Translations under genes and position numbers: made by a program
The notes under the pieces: model-generated
Databases searched by the model: none
The model's input: only the letters and a program-made list of their open reading frames with translations
Told to the model about the DNA's origin: nothing
Part shown: positions 40,332 to 50,282 of the stretch, in pieces
Layout of the letters: each line of letters begins with the position of its first letter
How positions within the stretch are numbered: position 1 is the first letter of the stretch
Origin: Thermoleophilaceae bacterium
Lineage (GTDB): Bacteria; Actinomycetota; Thermoleophilia; Solirubrobacterales; Thermoleophilaceae
Direction: 5' to 3'
Assembly: GCA_030447875.1 (NCBI GenBank)
Contig: JAUJOA010000009.1
Coordinates: 1-64,000 of the forward strand
DNA length: 64,000 nucleotides

Positions 40332-41153
40332 ATGGGGCCCTCGGGCGTCCTGCTCTACCCAAAGCCCGCCGGCATCACCTCGCACGACGTGGTCGCGACG
40401 GTGCGCCGGCGCCTCGCCGCTGCCGGAGCGGGCCGACCACCCAAGGTAGGGCACGCCGGCACGCTCGATCCGTTCGCCACTGGGCTTCTCCTCGTGCTGG
40501 TCGGTCAGGCCACGCGCGTTCAGCGCTTCCTGATGTCGCTCAGGAAGACCTACCGAGCCGTTGCCCTCGTCGGCTGGAGATCCGACACGGGTGATCGCGA
40601 CGGGGCGCTCGAGCACACCGGCCGCGTCCCGGAGCGACTCGAGCTGCCCGTCGGGCGGATAAGCCAGCGTCCGCCGGCGTACTCGGCGGTTCGGATCGGT
40701 GGCGAGCGCTCGTACAAGCGTGCCCGGCGCGGAGAGCCGGTCGAGGGGGAGCCGCGGGAGGTGGCTGTCCACCGGGCGGAGCTCCTGTGGCGTGAGGGCG
40801 ACCGGGCGGGATTCGAGGTCGAGTGCTCGTCCGGCACCTACATCCGGCAGCTGATCGCGGAGCTCGGCGACGCCTACTGTGACGAGCTCGAGCGCACGCA
40901 GATCGGACCGTTCCGCCTGGCGGATGCCGACGAGGAGCGCCTGGTGCCGCTCGCCGAGGCGCTCTCCTTCATGCCCGAGCACCGGCTCGATCCGCTGGAG
41001 GCGCAGCGGGCGGCGCACGGGGTGCCCCCGGCAACGGCGTCCTCGGGGCTCGACGCCACCGCGGCGGTGAGGCTCGTGAGCGATGGTGAGCTCGTGGCGA
41101 TCGCCGAGCCGCGGAACGACCGGCTGCAACCCATCGTGGTCTTCAGCGCGTGA
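40332..41153 (+). CDS. truB: tRNA pseudouridine(55) synthase
   Basis: [20 protein letters not shown]...[28 protein letters not shown]...[14 protein letters not shown]. Confidence 0.95.
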   Translation: MGPSGVLLYPKPAGITSHDVVATVRRRLAAAGAGRPPKVGHAGTLDPFATGLLLVLVGQATRVQRFLMSLRKTYRAVALVGWRSDTGDRDGALEHTGRVPERLELPVGRISQRPPAYSAVRIGGERSYKRARRGEPVEGEPREVAVHRAELLWREGDRAGFEVECSSGTYIRQLIAELGDAYCDELERTQIGPFRLADADEERLVPLAEALSFMPEHRLDPLEAQRAAHGVPPATASSGLDATAAVRLVSDGELVAIAEPRNDRLQPIVVFSA

Positions 41154-42058
41154 GGGTCACGCACCTGCCAGATATCGGGCCGCGCCGCGAGGCGGAACGG
41201 GGGGCCGAGCGACGGGTGGCGATCGGCACGTTCGACGGCGTTCACCTCGGCCATCGCGAGGTGATCCGCGGATGCGACACGGTTCTGACGTTCGACCCGC
41301 ACCCGCTGGCGGTCCTGAATCCGGACGCGCTCCCGAAGCTGCTCGACTCGCTGCCGATAAAGCGCGACCTGATCGCCGGCCTCGGCGTCGAGGAGCTCGT
41401 GATCATCCCGTTCGACCGCGAGTTCGCCGGGCGCGCCGCGGAGGACTTCATCGACGAGGTCCTGGTGCGAGGGCTCGGGGCGACCCATGTCTCGGTCGGC
41501 GAGAACTTCCGCTTCGGCAAGGCCGCGCGCGGCGATGCCGAGATGCTGGGGTCGCGGGCCGAGTTCGAGACGCGCGTCGTCCCGCTCGTCGAGGTGGCGG
41601 GGGAGACCGTGTCGTCGAGCCATGTGCGCGGTCTCGTGGCGGCCGGGGACGTGGCGAAGGCCGCGGAGTTCCTCGGCGGTCCCTTCCTGCTCGAGGGCGA
41701 GGTCGTCCCCGGGGATCGTCGTGGACGCGAGCTCGGGATGCCGACCGCGAACATCGTCCCCGACGATCGGCTCGTGCATCCGGGGCACGGCGTCTATGCC
41801 GCCTGGGCTCACGGCCACCCGGCCGCGGTGAACGTCGGAGTTCGGCCCACGTTCGACTCCGGTCGCGGCCTGCTCGTGGAGGCGTATCTCCTCGACTTCG
41901 AGGGCGACCTGTACGGCGAGACGCTCCGCGTCGCGTTCATCGAACGGCTACGGGGCGAGCGGCGCTTCGAGTCCGTGGCGGCGCTCGCAGAGCAGATGCA
42001 GCGCGATGCCGAGCGTGTCAGGGAGGTCTGCGCTGCTGCTACGGTTCGCGACCGATGA
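41150..42058 (+). CDS. ribF: Bifunctional riboflavin kinase/FAD synthetase
   Basis: [63 protein letters not shown]. Confidence 0.94.
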   Translation: MRVTHLPDIGPRREAERGAERRVAIGTFDGVHLGHREVIRGCDTVLTFDPHPLAVLNPDALPKLLDSLPIKRDLIAGLGVEELVIIPFDREFAGRAAEDFIDEVLVRGLGATHVSVGENFRFGKAARGDAEMLGSRAEFETRVVPLVEVAGETVSSSHVRGLVAAGDVAKAAEFLGGPFLLEGEVVPGDRRGRELGMPTANIVPDDRLVHPGHGVYAAWAHGHPAAVNVGVRPTFDSGRGLLVEAYLLDFEGDLYGETLRVAFIERLRGERRFESVAALAEQMQRDAERVREVCAAATVRDR

Positions 42059-42324
42059 GCCTGACCGTCGAGAGGAAGCGCGAGATCGTCAGCCGGTTCG
42101 GCAAGGACGACACCGACACCGGGTCGACCGACGTCCAGATCGCCCTCCTGAGCGAGCGGATCCAGGAGCTGACCGAGCACCTTCGCGAGCACAAGAAGGA
42201 CCATCACTCGCGGCGCGGGCTGCTGATGCTGGTGGGACAGCGCCGGCGCCTGCTGAACTACCTCCGTCGCAAGGACCTCGACCGCTACCGCGCGCTCATC
42301 CAGGAGCTCGGCCTGCGCCGGTGA
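42055..42324 (+). CDS. rpsO: 30S ribosomal protein S15
   Basis: [68 protein letters not shown]. Confidence 0.97.
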   Translation: MSLTVERKREIVSRFGKDDTDTGSTDVQIALLSERIQELTEHLREHKKDHHSRRGLLMLVGQRRRLLNYLRRKDLDRYRALIQELGLRR

Positions 42325-42773
42325 TCGCGCCCGGCAGCAAGGCGCCGGACTTCAGCTTGCGGGACCAGGAAGGAAAGCTGATCTCCCTTCGAGACCTGGA
42401 GGGTCGTACGAGCGTGCTCGTCTTCTATCCGCTCGACTTCAGCCCCGGCTGCACGGATCAGCTGAACATCTACCAGGAGGTGCTCGAGGACTTCGAGGCC
42501 CAGGGCGCCACGCTCTACGGGGTCTCCGTCGACTCGGCGTTCTGCCACAAGGCGTTCCAGGAGCGCGAGGGGCTCACGATCCCGCTGCTCGCTGACTTCG
42601 AGCCGAAGGGCGAGGTCGCGCGCGCGTACGGCATGTACATCGACGAGCGCGGTCACAACGAGCGTGGCTTCGTGGTGATCGGACCGGACCTCGTCGTAAA
42701 GCACGTGCACAAGTCGCCGACGCCACTGGAGATACCCGGCGCGAACCTGATCTTCGACGCCCTGGCCGCCTGA
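42321..42773 (+). CDS. Peroxiredoxin (AhpC/TSA)
   Basis: [50 protein letters not shown] start. Confidence 0.9.
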   Translation: MIAPGSKAPDFSLRDQEGKLISLRDLEGRTSVLVFYPLDFSPGCTDQLNIYQEVLEDFEAQGATLYGVSVDSAFCHKAFQEREGLTIPLLADFEPKGEVARAYGMYIDERGHNERGFVVIGPDLVVKHVHKSPTPLEIPGANLIFDALAA

Positions 42774-42900
42774 GGGCCGCGCGTCGCGCCCGGAAGCGTC
42801 GGGACCCACCGACCGGCCGCGTAACGACCGAGCGCCGAGGCCGCGCCTGGCCGACTGGACCGCCGACTCCGCCGACTCCCTTCGTCGCTCGCTGGTGAGA

Positions 42901-42961
42901 TACGAATACGAAGTTGCGTGGGGCGCAAGAAAGTTGCCTCAGGCGCAACTTCGTTGTCGTA
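42901..42961. repeat. Intergenic 18-bp imperfect inverted repeat
   Basis: TACGAATACGAAGTTGCG (42901-42918) vs reverse complement TACGACAACGAAGTTGCG (42944-42961); 15-16/18 identical. Confidence 0.85.
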
Positions 42962-42983
42962 AGTGCACAGCGTCCGCCGAGCG

Positions 42984-43502
42984 ATGAGCGGGGACGCCGA
43001 AGGCTCGCGGCTCTCGAGCGCCCCGCCGCCTCCGCCGGACGAGGGGGACCACGTCCGCGGCAAAGGTGCGATCGTCGTGATCGAGTACGGCGACTACGAG
43101 TGTCCGTACTGCGCGCGAGTCGACCGAATGCTGGCCGAGCTGCCCGTCCGGCGCGTCTTCCGGCACTTTCCGGTGACTTCGAAGCACCCCCGTGCCCGCG
43201 TGCTGGCGGCAGCGGGCGAGGCGGCCGCGTCGCAAGGCCGTTTCTGGGAGATGCATGACTCGTTGTTCGGCGACCAGGGGCACCTGGACGACCCGCACCT
43301 CTGGCGGCGGGCGCGGGAGCTCGAGCTCGACCTGGACCGCTTCGAGGCGGACCGACGCTCCGCCGCCGCGATGGAGCGAATCCAGCGCGACTTCCGCTCC
43401 GGCATCAGGGCGGGCGTCACCACCACCCCGACTCTCTTCGTGGAGGGCGAGCGCTTCGTGGGCGTCCCGGACGCCGCCCTGCTGGGCCGCCTCGGCGGCT
43501 AG
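42984..43502 (+). CDS. DsbA-like thioredoxin-fold oxidoreductase
   Basis: IVVIEYGDYECPYCARVDRMLAELPVRRVFRHFPVTSKHPRA...GVTTTPTLFVEGERFVGVPD; CPYC active site. Confidence 0.88.
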   Translation: MSGDAEGSRLSSAPPPPPDEGDHVRGKGAIVVIEYGDYECPYCARVDRMLAELPVRRVFRHFPVTSKHPRARVLAAAGEAAASQGRFWEMHDSLFGDQGHLDDPHLWRRARELELDLDRFEADRRSAAAMERIQRDFRSGIRAGVTTTPTLFVEGERFVGVPDAALLGRLGG

Positions 43503-43610
43503 ATGGCTCTGCTTCGAGGGGGCTTTGCCGCTGCTAGCATCGGCCGAGATCTCTTTCCGAAGGGTCGTTAAGCCATGCCGCCAACCGGAGGCGGCGCTGA
43601 AAGGAACAGC

Positions 43611-45875
43611 ATGAGTGATGTAAGCGCGCCCGCGCACCGTGTCTCGGTGGACATCGGGGGCACCGAGGTTACGTTCGAGACGGGCAAGCTCGCCAAGCAG
43701 GCGAGTGGCGCCGTGGTAGTACAGGCAGGGGAGACCATGGTGCTCTCCACCGCTACCGCCGGAAACCTCCGCGACGTCGACTTCCTGCCCCTGACCGTCG
43801 ACGTGGAGGAGCGTATGTACGCCGCCGGCAAGATCCCCGGCAGCTTCTTCAAGCGTGAGGGACGCGCAGGAGAGAAGGGCACCCTGACGGCCCGAATGAT
43901 CGACCGCCCGATTCGCCCGCTGTTTCCCAAGGGCTGGCGCCGGGAGACGCAGCTGGTCGCGATACCGCTGTCGATCGATCACGTCAATCCCTACGACATC
44001 CTCGCGATGAACGGCGCCAGCGCCGCGCTGATCGTGTCGGACATCCCCTTCCCGGCGCCCGTCGGCGCCGTCAGGATCGGCCAGAACGCCGATTTGGGCT
44101 TCATCGTCAACCCCGACGAGGAGACGCTCGCGGAGAACTCGCTGGATCTGATCGTCGCCGGCACCGAGGAGGCGATCCTGATGGTCGAGGCCGCCGCCAA
44201 CGAGGTCTCAGAGGCCGAGATCCTCGACGCGCTCGACATCGCCCACGGCGAGATCAAGAAGATCTGCCAGGCACAGCGGGAGCTCCAGGAGAAGGCGGGC
44301 AAGCCGAAGACGGAGGTCGAGGTCCCGCAGGCCGACGAGGCGATCCTCGCCGACATCCGCGAGCGCTTCGGCACCGAGCTCGACGAGGCCACCCAGGTCG
44401 AGGACAAGCTCGAGCGCCAGGAGGCCACCAAGCGAGTCGAGGAGCAGGTCCTCTCGGCCCTGACGGGCGACGCCGAGGCGCCGGACGCCTCCGAGCGGCG
44501 TGCCGCCGTACAGCTTGCGTTCGACAAGCTCGAGAAGGACGTCGTCAGGCGGCGTATCGCCGTCGACAAGAAGCGCCCCGACGGCCGAGCGGCGGAGGAG
44601 ATCCGTCCGATCTCGATCGAGGTCGGTATCGCGCCCCGCACGCACGGGTCCGCGCTCTTCACGCGCGGCCAGACCCAAGCGCTGTCGGTCGTGGCACTCG
44701 GGACCACGCGCGAGGAGATGCGCCTCGACACGCTCGGGCTCGAGACCACGAAGCGCTACTTCCACCACTACAACTTCCCGCCCTTCTCGGTCGGCGAGGC
44801 CGGCTTCATGCGCGGGCCGAAGCGGCGTGACATCGGTCACGGGGCGCTGGCCGAGCGGGCGCTCGTGCCGGTGATCCCGACGCAGGAGGACTTCCCGTAC
44901 ACGCTTCGCGTGGTCTCGGACATCCTCGAGTCGAACGGGTCATCCTCGATGGCATCGGTGTGCGGCTCGAGCCTGTCGCTGATGCAGGCCGGCGTGCCGA
45001 TCTCCCGTCCCGTCGCGGGCATCGCGATGGGGCTCATCAAGGAGGGCGACGACTACATCGTGCTCTCCGACATCGCTGGCGTGGAGGACCACCTGGGCGA
45101 CATGGACTTCAAGGTCGCCGGCACCTCGCAGGGCATCACGGCGCTACAGATGGACATCAAGATCTCCGGCGTGACCTTCGACATCCTGCGCGACGCGCTC
45201 TCGCAGGCCAAGGAGGGCGCGAGTTCATACTCGGGAAGATGGCCGAGGTCATCGACACCCCGAGCGCCGCTCTCGCCGTACGCCCCACGGATCACGTCGA
45301 TCCAGATCGACGTGGACAAGATCGGCATGGTGATCGGCAAGGGCGGCGAGACGATCCGCGCGCTGTCGGAGGAGTACGAGGCCCAGATCGACGTGTCGGA
45401 CGACGGCACGATCCTGGTCTACGCCCAGAGTGGCGAGCAGGGCGACGGGCTGATCGACCGCATCCGTCAGATGACGAAGGAGGTCGAGGTCGGCGACGAG
45501 TACACCGGGAAGGTCGTGAAGACCACGACCTTCGGGGCGTTCATCGAGCTCTCGAAGGGCACGGATGGCCTGCTCCACATCTCGAACATCGCCCCCGGTG
45601 AGCGTCCGGAGTCCGTCGAGGACGTGCTGGAGCGCGGGCAGGAGCTCGAGGTTCGGGTCGTCGAGGTTGACAAGGAGCGCGGCCGGATCGGCCTAAGGCT
45701 GGCCAGCGACCCGCAGGTCGAGGGCAAGACAGCCGCGGAGCTCGCCAGCGTCGGCACCGGCGACCGCGGTGGCGGTGACCGCCCCCGAGGAGGGGATCGC
45801 GGCGGGCGCCGGCCCCGTGGGCGCGACGGCGACGGGCGCTCCGGCGGCGGCGAGTACCGGCGGGACCGGCGCTGA
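43611..45875 (+). CDS. pnp: Polyribonucleotide nucleotidyltransferase (contains a compensated local frame swap)
   Basis: RNase PH repeats, KH (IDVDKIGMVIGKGGETIRAL) and S1 domain; region about 45218-45280 reads in another frame as REFILGKMAEVIDTP. Confidence 0.96.
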   Translation: MSDVSAPAHRVSVDIGGTEVTFETGKLAKQASGAVVVQAGETMVLSTATAGNLRDVDFLPLTVDVEERMYAAGKIPGSFFKREGRAGEKGTLTARMIDRPIRPLFPKGWRRETQLVAIPLSIDHVNPYDILAMNGASAALIVSDIPFPAPVGAVRIGQNADLGFIVNPDEETLAENSLDLIVAGTEEAILMVEAAANEVSEAEILDALDIAHGEIKKICQAQRELQEKAGKPKTEVEVPQADEAILADIRERFGTELDEATQVEDKLERQEATKRVEEQVLSALTGDAEAPDASERRAAVQLAFDKLEKDVVRRRIAVDKKRPDGRAAEEIRPISIEVGIAPRTHGSALFTRGQTQALSVVALGTTREEMRLDTLGLETTKRYFHHYNFPPFSVGEAGFMRGPKRRDIGHGALAERALVPVIPTQEDFPYTLRVVSDILESNGSSSMASVCGSSLSLMQAGVPISRPVAGIAMGLIKEGDDYIVLSDIAGVEDHLGDMDFKVAGTSQGITALQMDIKISGVTFDILRDALSQAKEGASSYSGRWPRSSTPRAPLSPYAPRITSIQIDVDKIGMVIGKGGETIRALSEEYEAQIDVSDDGTILVYAQSGEQGDGLIDRIRQMTKEVEVGDEYTGKVVKTTTFGAFIELSKGTDGLLHISNIAPGERPESVEDVLERGQELEVRVVEVDKERGRIGLRLASDPQVEGKTAAELASVGTGDRGGGDRPRGGDRGGRRPRGRDGDGRSGGGEYRRDRR

Positions 45876-47173
45876 GCGCGCCTCCGTCCGCCGCCCAGAC
45901 CCACCGGGTCACAGCGCTCGACTCGGGCCTTCGAGTCGTCACCGAGGCGATGCCCTCGGTGCGCTCGATCGCGCTCGGGTTCGGGGTGCGCGTCGGCTCT
46001 CGCGACGAGGCGCCGGAGCAGGCCGGCATCTCGCATTTTCTCGAGCACCTGCTCTTCAAGGGCACGAGCCGCTTCAGTTCGACGGAGATCGACGAGATCT
46101 TCGACGCGATGGGCGCCGACATCAACGCCGGCACCAGCAAGGAGAGCACGACGGTCTACTCCCGCTTCCTCGATCAGCACCTCGAGCGGGCCTTCGACGT
46201 GATCGCCGACATGGTGCTGCGGCCCGTGTATCCGGACATCGACTCCGAGCGTCAGGTCGTCATCGAGGAGATCGCCATGTACGAGGACGAGCCCTCGGAC
46301 AAGGTCCACGACGTCCTGTCGGGAGCCGTGTTCGGCGACCACCCGCTCGGGCGGCCGATCATCGGCAAGGCGGAGGTGATCTCGTCGGTCCCGGTGCCCC
46401 AGATCGCCGCCTACCACGATGCCGCCTACGGGCCCGCCAACCTGGTCATCGCCGCGGCCGGAAGCGTGGACCACGAGCGACTCGTGGAGCTGGCGAAGAC
46501 CGCCTGTGCGGACGCGCCGGCCGGTGAAGGCGGGGCCACGGCCAGCGGCACGTCGGCCGACGGAGCATCGCCGCAGCTCCGTTTTCATCGCAAGGAGACC
46601 GAGCAGTACCACTCCTGCGTGGGCGGGCGGGGGATCGCACGCGGCGATGATCGCCGCTTCGCCCTGCGGGTGCTCGACACGATCCTGGGCGGCTCGACCT
46701 CCTCGCGGCTCTTCCAGGAGGTTCGGGAGAAGCGCGGGCTGGCCTACGCGGTCTATTCGTACTCGAGTCAGTTCGTGGACTCTGGCCAGGTGGCGATCTA
46801 CGTCGGCACGCGGCCGGACAACGTGTCCGAGGCGCTGGACGTGATCGGCACGGAGCTCCGCCGCTTGCAGGATGAGCCCGTGGGGGAGGAGGAGCTCGAG
46901 CGCGCCAAGGAGAACGTGAAGGGGCGAACGGTCCTGTCGATGGAATCAACACTGGCGCGGATGAACCGGCTCGGCAGCTCGCTGCTGACCGGCGTTCCCC
47001 TCATGACGCTCGACGAGCTGATCGCGGCGGTCGACGCCGTCACGCTCGAGGACGTGACCGGCCTGGCGCGCGAGCTTTACGCCCCCGACCGGCTCTCCGC
47101 CGCCGGCGTGGGGGCCGACGAGGGCGCCTTCAGCGCGGCGGCCACGATGGTCAATCCAGCTCTCGCCGCCTGA
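45872..47173 (+). CDS. M16 family zinc peptidase
   Basis: HRVTALDSGLRVVTEAMPSVRSIALGFGVRVGSRDE...GISHFLEHLLFKGTSRFSSTEI (HxxEH); N-terminus requires a start upstream of ATG 45950, CTG 45872 overlaps the pnp stop. Confidence 0.9.
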   Translation: MSAPPSAAQTHRVTALDSGLRVVTEAMPSVRSIALGFGVRVGSRDEAPEQAGISHFLEHLLFKGTSRFSSTEIDEIFDAMGADINAGTSKESTTVYSRFLDQHLERAFDVIADMVLRPVYPDIDSERQVVIEEIAMYEDEPSDKVHDVLSGAVFGDHPLGRPIIGKAEVISSVPVPQIAAYHDAAYGPANLVIAAAGSVDHERLVELAKTACADAPAGEGGATASGTSADGASPQLRFHRKETEQYHSCVGGRGIARGDDRRFALRVLDTILGGSTSSRLFQEVREKRGLAYAVYSYSSQFVDSGQVAIYVGTRPDNVSEALDVIGTELRRLQDEPVGEEELERAKENVKGRTVLSMESTLARMNRLGSSLLTGVPLMTLDELIAAVDAVTLEDVTGLARELYAPDRLSAAGVGADEGAFSAAATMVNPALAA

Positions 47174-47191
47174 CCGGACGGGCCGCTCGAG

Positions 47192-47863
47192 ATGATTCGA
47201 GTCGCCGTCTCGGGCGCCGCGGGCAAGATGGGAGAGACCGTCTGCGCGGCGGTCGAGGCGGCCGACGACATGACACTCGCCGGCCGCGCCGACCCACGCC
47301 TCGAGTCAGCCATCGAGGACGTTCTCGCGGAGGCCGACGTGGTCGTCGACTTCTCGCGCCCCGATACGGCGCTTGACAACGCGCGCGCCTGCCTCGACGC
47401 GGGCGTGCACTGCGTCATGGGCACGACGGGCGCCGACTTCTCGACGCTCGAGGGCCGCGGCGCGGCGAACCTGTTCGTCGCGCCGAACTTCGCGATCGGC
47501 GCGGTGCTCATGATGGAGGCCGCGAAGCTCGCGGCGCCTCACATGCCGGACTGCGAGATCGTCGAGCTTCACCACGACCAGAAGCTCGACGCGCCGTCGG
47601 GCACCGCTGCCCGCACCGCGGAGCTGATCGCCAAGGCCGGAGGGAACGTCCACGAGCCCATTCACTCTGTGCGGCTACCCGGGCTGGTGGCTCATCAGGA
47701 AGTCCTCTTCGGAGGGCTCGGGCAGACCCTTTCCATCCGCCACGACTCGATCTCGCGCGAGTCGTTCATGCCGGGGGTCCTGCTGGCGGTCAGGCGCGTC
47801 GGGGGCCTCGAGCGCTCACCGACCGTCGGCTTGGAGCGCCTCCTCTTCGACCAGTCGGCCTAA
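47192..47863 (+). CDS. dapB: 4-hydroxy-tetrahydrodipicolinate reductase
   Basis: IRVAVSGAAGKMGETVCAAVEAADDMTLAG...GTTGADF...ELHHDQKLDAPSGTA. Confidence 0.95.
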   Translation: MIRVAVSGAAGKMGETVCAAVEAADDMTLAGRADPRLESAIEDVLAEADVVVDFSRPDTALDNARACLDAGVHCVMGTTGADFSTLEGRGAANLFVAPNFAIGAVLMMEAAKLAAPHMPDCEIVELHHDQKLDAPSGTAARTAELIAKAGGNVHEPIHSVRLPGLVAHQEVLFGGLGQTLSIRHDSISRESFMPGVLLAVRRVGGLERSPTVGLERLLFDQSA

Positions 47864-48366
47864 GCGGCCAGGTCCAGCACCAGCTCCTGCACGCCCCGCT
47901 CGGCCCGGCCGCTTCTCATCCGCTCGGAGAACGACCTCATTAGCCGGTGGGCGGCCACGTTCTCGCCGAGCATCGACGCCGTGAAGTGCTCGATCCCGCG
48001 CTCGCGGGCGGCGTCCGCCAGCATGAGCGCGAGCTCCTTGCCGAGGCCGAGGCCTTGGTACTCGTCCCCGACGACCACCGCAAACTCGGCGCTGCCCGGC
48101 GCGTGGGCCAGCCGTATGAAGCGTGCGACCGCGATGATCCGATCGGGATCCTCCGCCAGCACCCCGACCAGGGCGAAGTGGTTCCAGCCGTCCACCTCGG
48201 TCAGGTAGCGGAGCTCGGCCGCCGAGAAGCTCGGCTTGGGCGAGAGGAAGCGCCGGTAGACCGTCTCTTCGGAGAGGCGACGGAGCGCAGCCGAGAGGAG
48301 GCGCTTGTCGGTCGGCCGGATCCGCCGGACCTCGACCTGCGTGTCGTCTGAGAGGCGAAGCTCCAC
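47860..48366 (-). CDS. GNAT family N-acetyltransferase
   Basis: VEVRRIRPTDKRLLSAALRRLSEETVYRRFLSPK...EFAVVVGDEYQGLGLGKELALMLADAARERGIEHF. Confidence 0.87.
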   Translation of the reverse strand: MELRLSDDTQVEVRRIRPTDKRLLSAALRRLSEETVYRRFLSPKPSFSAAELRYLTEVDGWNHFALVGVLAEDPDRIIAVARFIRLAHAPGSAEFAVVVGDEYQGLGLGKELALMLADAARERGIEHFTASMLGENVAAHRLMRSFSERMRSGRAERGVQELVLDLAA

Positions 48367-48436
48367 TAACAAAAGGTTAGGGGCGATGGGCGACCGGTGT
48401 GTGCGAGAGATCACGCCCGCCGGGGGGAGGAGGCGC

Positions 48437-48856
48437 CTACCCAGCCTCGCCGTTCCCGCGCAGCGACCGCGGGATGATGAAGCGGATCCCGGACCGCTCG
48501 TCGTCGATCGAGCATGTCTTGTTGTCGATCAGCCGCCGTCGCTTCGCCAGCGGCACGAGCTGCAGCTGGTCGAGGTAGGCCTCGTGCCCGCGCTTGCGTG
48601 TGATGAGCCATAGGTAGCCCGTGTCGCGCAGGCGGGGGCGGTAGCGGTCGAGCACCGACTCCGCCTCCTCGAGCGACTCCACGAGCACCACCGCTCCATC
48701 GAGCTCACCCGAGCGCACGAGGCCCCGACCGATCGCCTCCTTCACCTCCCGGCGAAGTCCCGTACCGACGTCGCCTGTCACCTCGACCCGCTGCTCCGGA
48801 CGGACGCCGAGCTTCTGAACGAGGCTACGGTGGCTGTAGTCCGCTCGGGTGGGCAT
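48437..48856 (-). CDS. DUF3052-like conserved actinobacterial protein
   Basis: ADYSHRSLVQKLGVRPEQRVEV...RPRLRDTGYLWLITRKRGHEAYLDQLQLVPLAKRRRLIDNKTCSIDDERSGIRFIIPRSL. Confidence 0.7.
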   Translation of the reverse strand: MPTRADYSHRSLVQKLGVRPEQRVEVTGDVGTGLRREVKEAIGRGLVRSGELDGAVVLVESLEEAESVLDRYRPRLRDTGYLWLITRKRGHEAYLDQLQLVPLAKRRRLIDNKTCSIDDERSGIRFIIPRSLRGNGEAG

Positions 48857-48919
48857 CGCGCCTGCAAATTATGCCGCGGCGGATTAAGCTGGCCGCAACG
48901 AACCACAGAGGAGACACCG

Positions 48920-49348
48920 ATGGGATTCATGGACAAGGCCAAGCAGGCCGCCGAGCAGGCCCAAAAGAAGCTCGAGGAGACGCAGCAGAGCTTCAACGAA
49001 AAGCAGGCCGGAGGAGCCCAGCAGGGCGGCGGCCAGGGCGCGCCGGTCCAGTACGACAAGCACGGCCGCCCCCTCACCGAGGACGCCCCTCCGGCGGCCA
49101 CCACACCCCCGCCCAGCGCTCAGCCGCCGACCGCCGGCGCGCCGGTCTCGCCGCCGTCGCCGGCCGGCGCTCCAGCTCCGGAGCCGGCCCCGCCGACGGC
49201 CGGTGGCCCCGAGGCCGTCCCTCCGGGCGCCGCGCCGGCCGCTGTCCCGCCCGCTCCGGAGGCCGACCAGGCCGCCGAGCCGCAGACGGAGGAGCCGCTG
49301 AAGGAAGGGATCAACCAGAATCCGGACCCGTTCAAGCCGATCCAGTAA
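48920..49348 (+). CDS. Small Pro/Ala-rich protein with N-terminal charged helix
   Basis: MGFMDKAKQAAEQAQKKLEETQQSFNEKQAGGAQ... then PPAPP-rich tail; gagga SD-like sequence upstream. Confidence 0.65.
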   Translation: MGFMDKAKQAAEQAQKKLEETQQSFNEKQAGGAQQGGGQGAPVQYDKHGRPLTEDAPPAATTPPPSAQPPTAGAPVSPPSPAGAPAPEPAPPTAGGPEAVPPGAAPAAVPPAPEADQAAEPQTEEPLKEGINQNPDPFKPIQ

Positions 49349-49424
49349 ACGGACCCTCGGCCGGGGGGACGGCGGCCGGCGTCCGACGCGCCACGTGTCC
49401 GGCGCCCTGAGATAATCGCTCACC

Positions 49425-50282
49425 GTGAGCCTTGGCGGAATCATCACGGCTATGGCCACGCCGTTCGACGGCTATGGACGCGTCGCCGAGGACGCCGCCG
49501 TCCGGCTCATGCATCGCCTGCTCGACTCGGGGTCCGATGGCCTCGTCCTGGCGGGCACGACCGGTGAGGGCACGACGCTCGACGATGACGAGAAGTGCCG
49601 TCTCTGGGAGCGGGGCGTCGACGAGTGCGGCGAGGCCACCGTGATAGCGGGGACCGGCTCGAACGACACGGCCCACTCCGTCCACCTCACCGAGCGCGCT
49701 ACGGAGCTGGGGGTGGACGCCGTGCTCGTCGTCACGCCCTATTACAACAAGCCGAACCGCCGCGGCCTGGTGGCGCACTTCCGCGCCGTCGCCGAGGCCA
49801 CCGACAGGCCGGTGATCCTCTACAACATCCCGTCCCGCTGCGTGATCGACATGCCCAACGACCTGCTGGGCGAGCTCGCCCAGATCGACGGTATCGATGC
49901 CGTGAAGCAGGCACGCTACGAGGATCTCGAGCCGATCGACGGCCTGGATCTCCTGGCCGGAAACGACGACATGCTGGCGCGCGTGCTCGACATCGGAGGC
50001 ACCGGCGGGATCACGGTCGCCTCGCACCTCGTGGGCGAGGAGATGCGCAGGATGATCGACGAGCCGGAGTCCCGCTCCGCGCTCCACGACTCGTTGAGCG
50101 ACCTCTTCGGGGCGCTGGCGGTGACCAGCAACCCGATACCCCTCAAGGCCGCGCTCAACTTGCTCGGTTTCGATGTCGGCGGTCTGCGGCTCCCGATGGT
50201 GGAGGCCTCCGACGAGGAGACCGCGCTGGTGCGTGGCGCGCTCGAGCGCCAGGGGCTCTTGCCGCAGCGGTCGCCGGTTTGA
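49425..50282 (+). CDS. dapA: 4-hydroxy-tetrahydrodipicolinate synthase
   Basis: GIITAMATPFDGYGRVAEDAAVRLMHRLLDSGSDGLVLAGTTGEGTTLDDDEK...VTPYYNKPNRRGLVAHFRAVAEATDRPVILYNIPSR. Confidence 0.96.
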   Translation: MSLGGIITAMATPFDGYGRVAEDAAVRLMHRLLDSGSDGLVLAGTTGEGTTLDDDEKCRLWERGVDECGEATVIAGTGSNDTAHSVHLTERATELGVDAVLVVTPYYNKPNRRGLVAHFRAVAEATDRPVILYNIPSRCVIDMPNDLLGELAQIDGIDAVKQARYEDLEPIDGLDLLAGNDDMLARVLDIGGTGGITVASHLVGEEMRRMIDEPESRSALHDSLSDLFGALAVTSNPIPLKAALNLLGFDVGGLRLPMVEASDEETALVRGALERQGLLPQRSPV

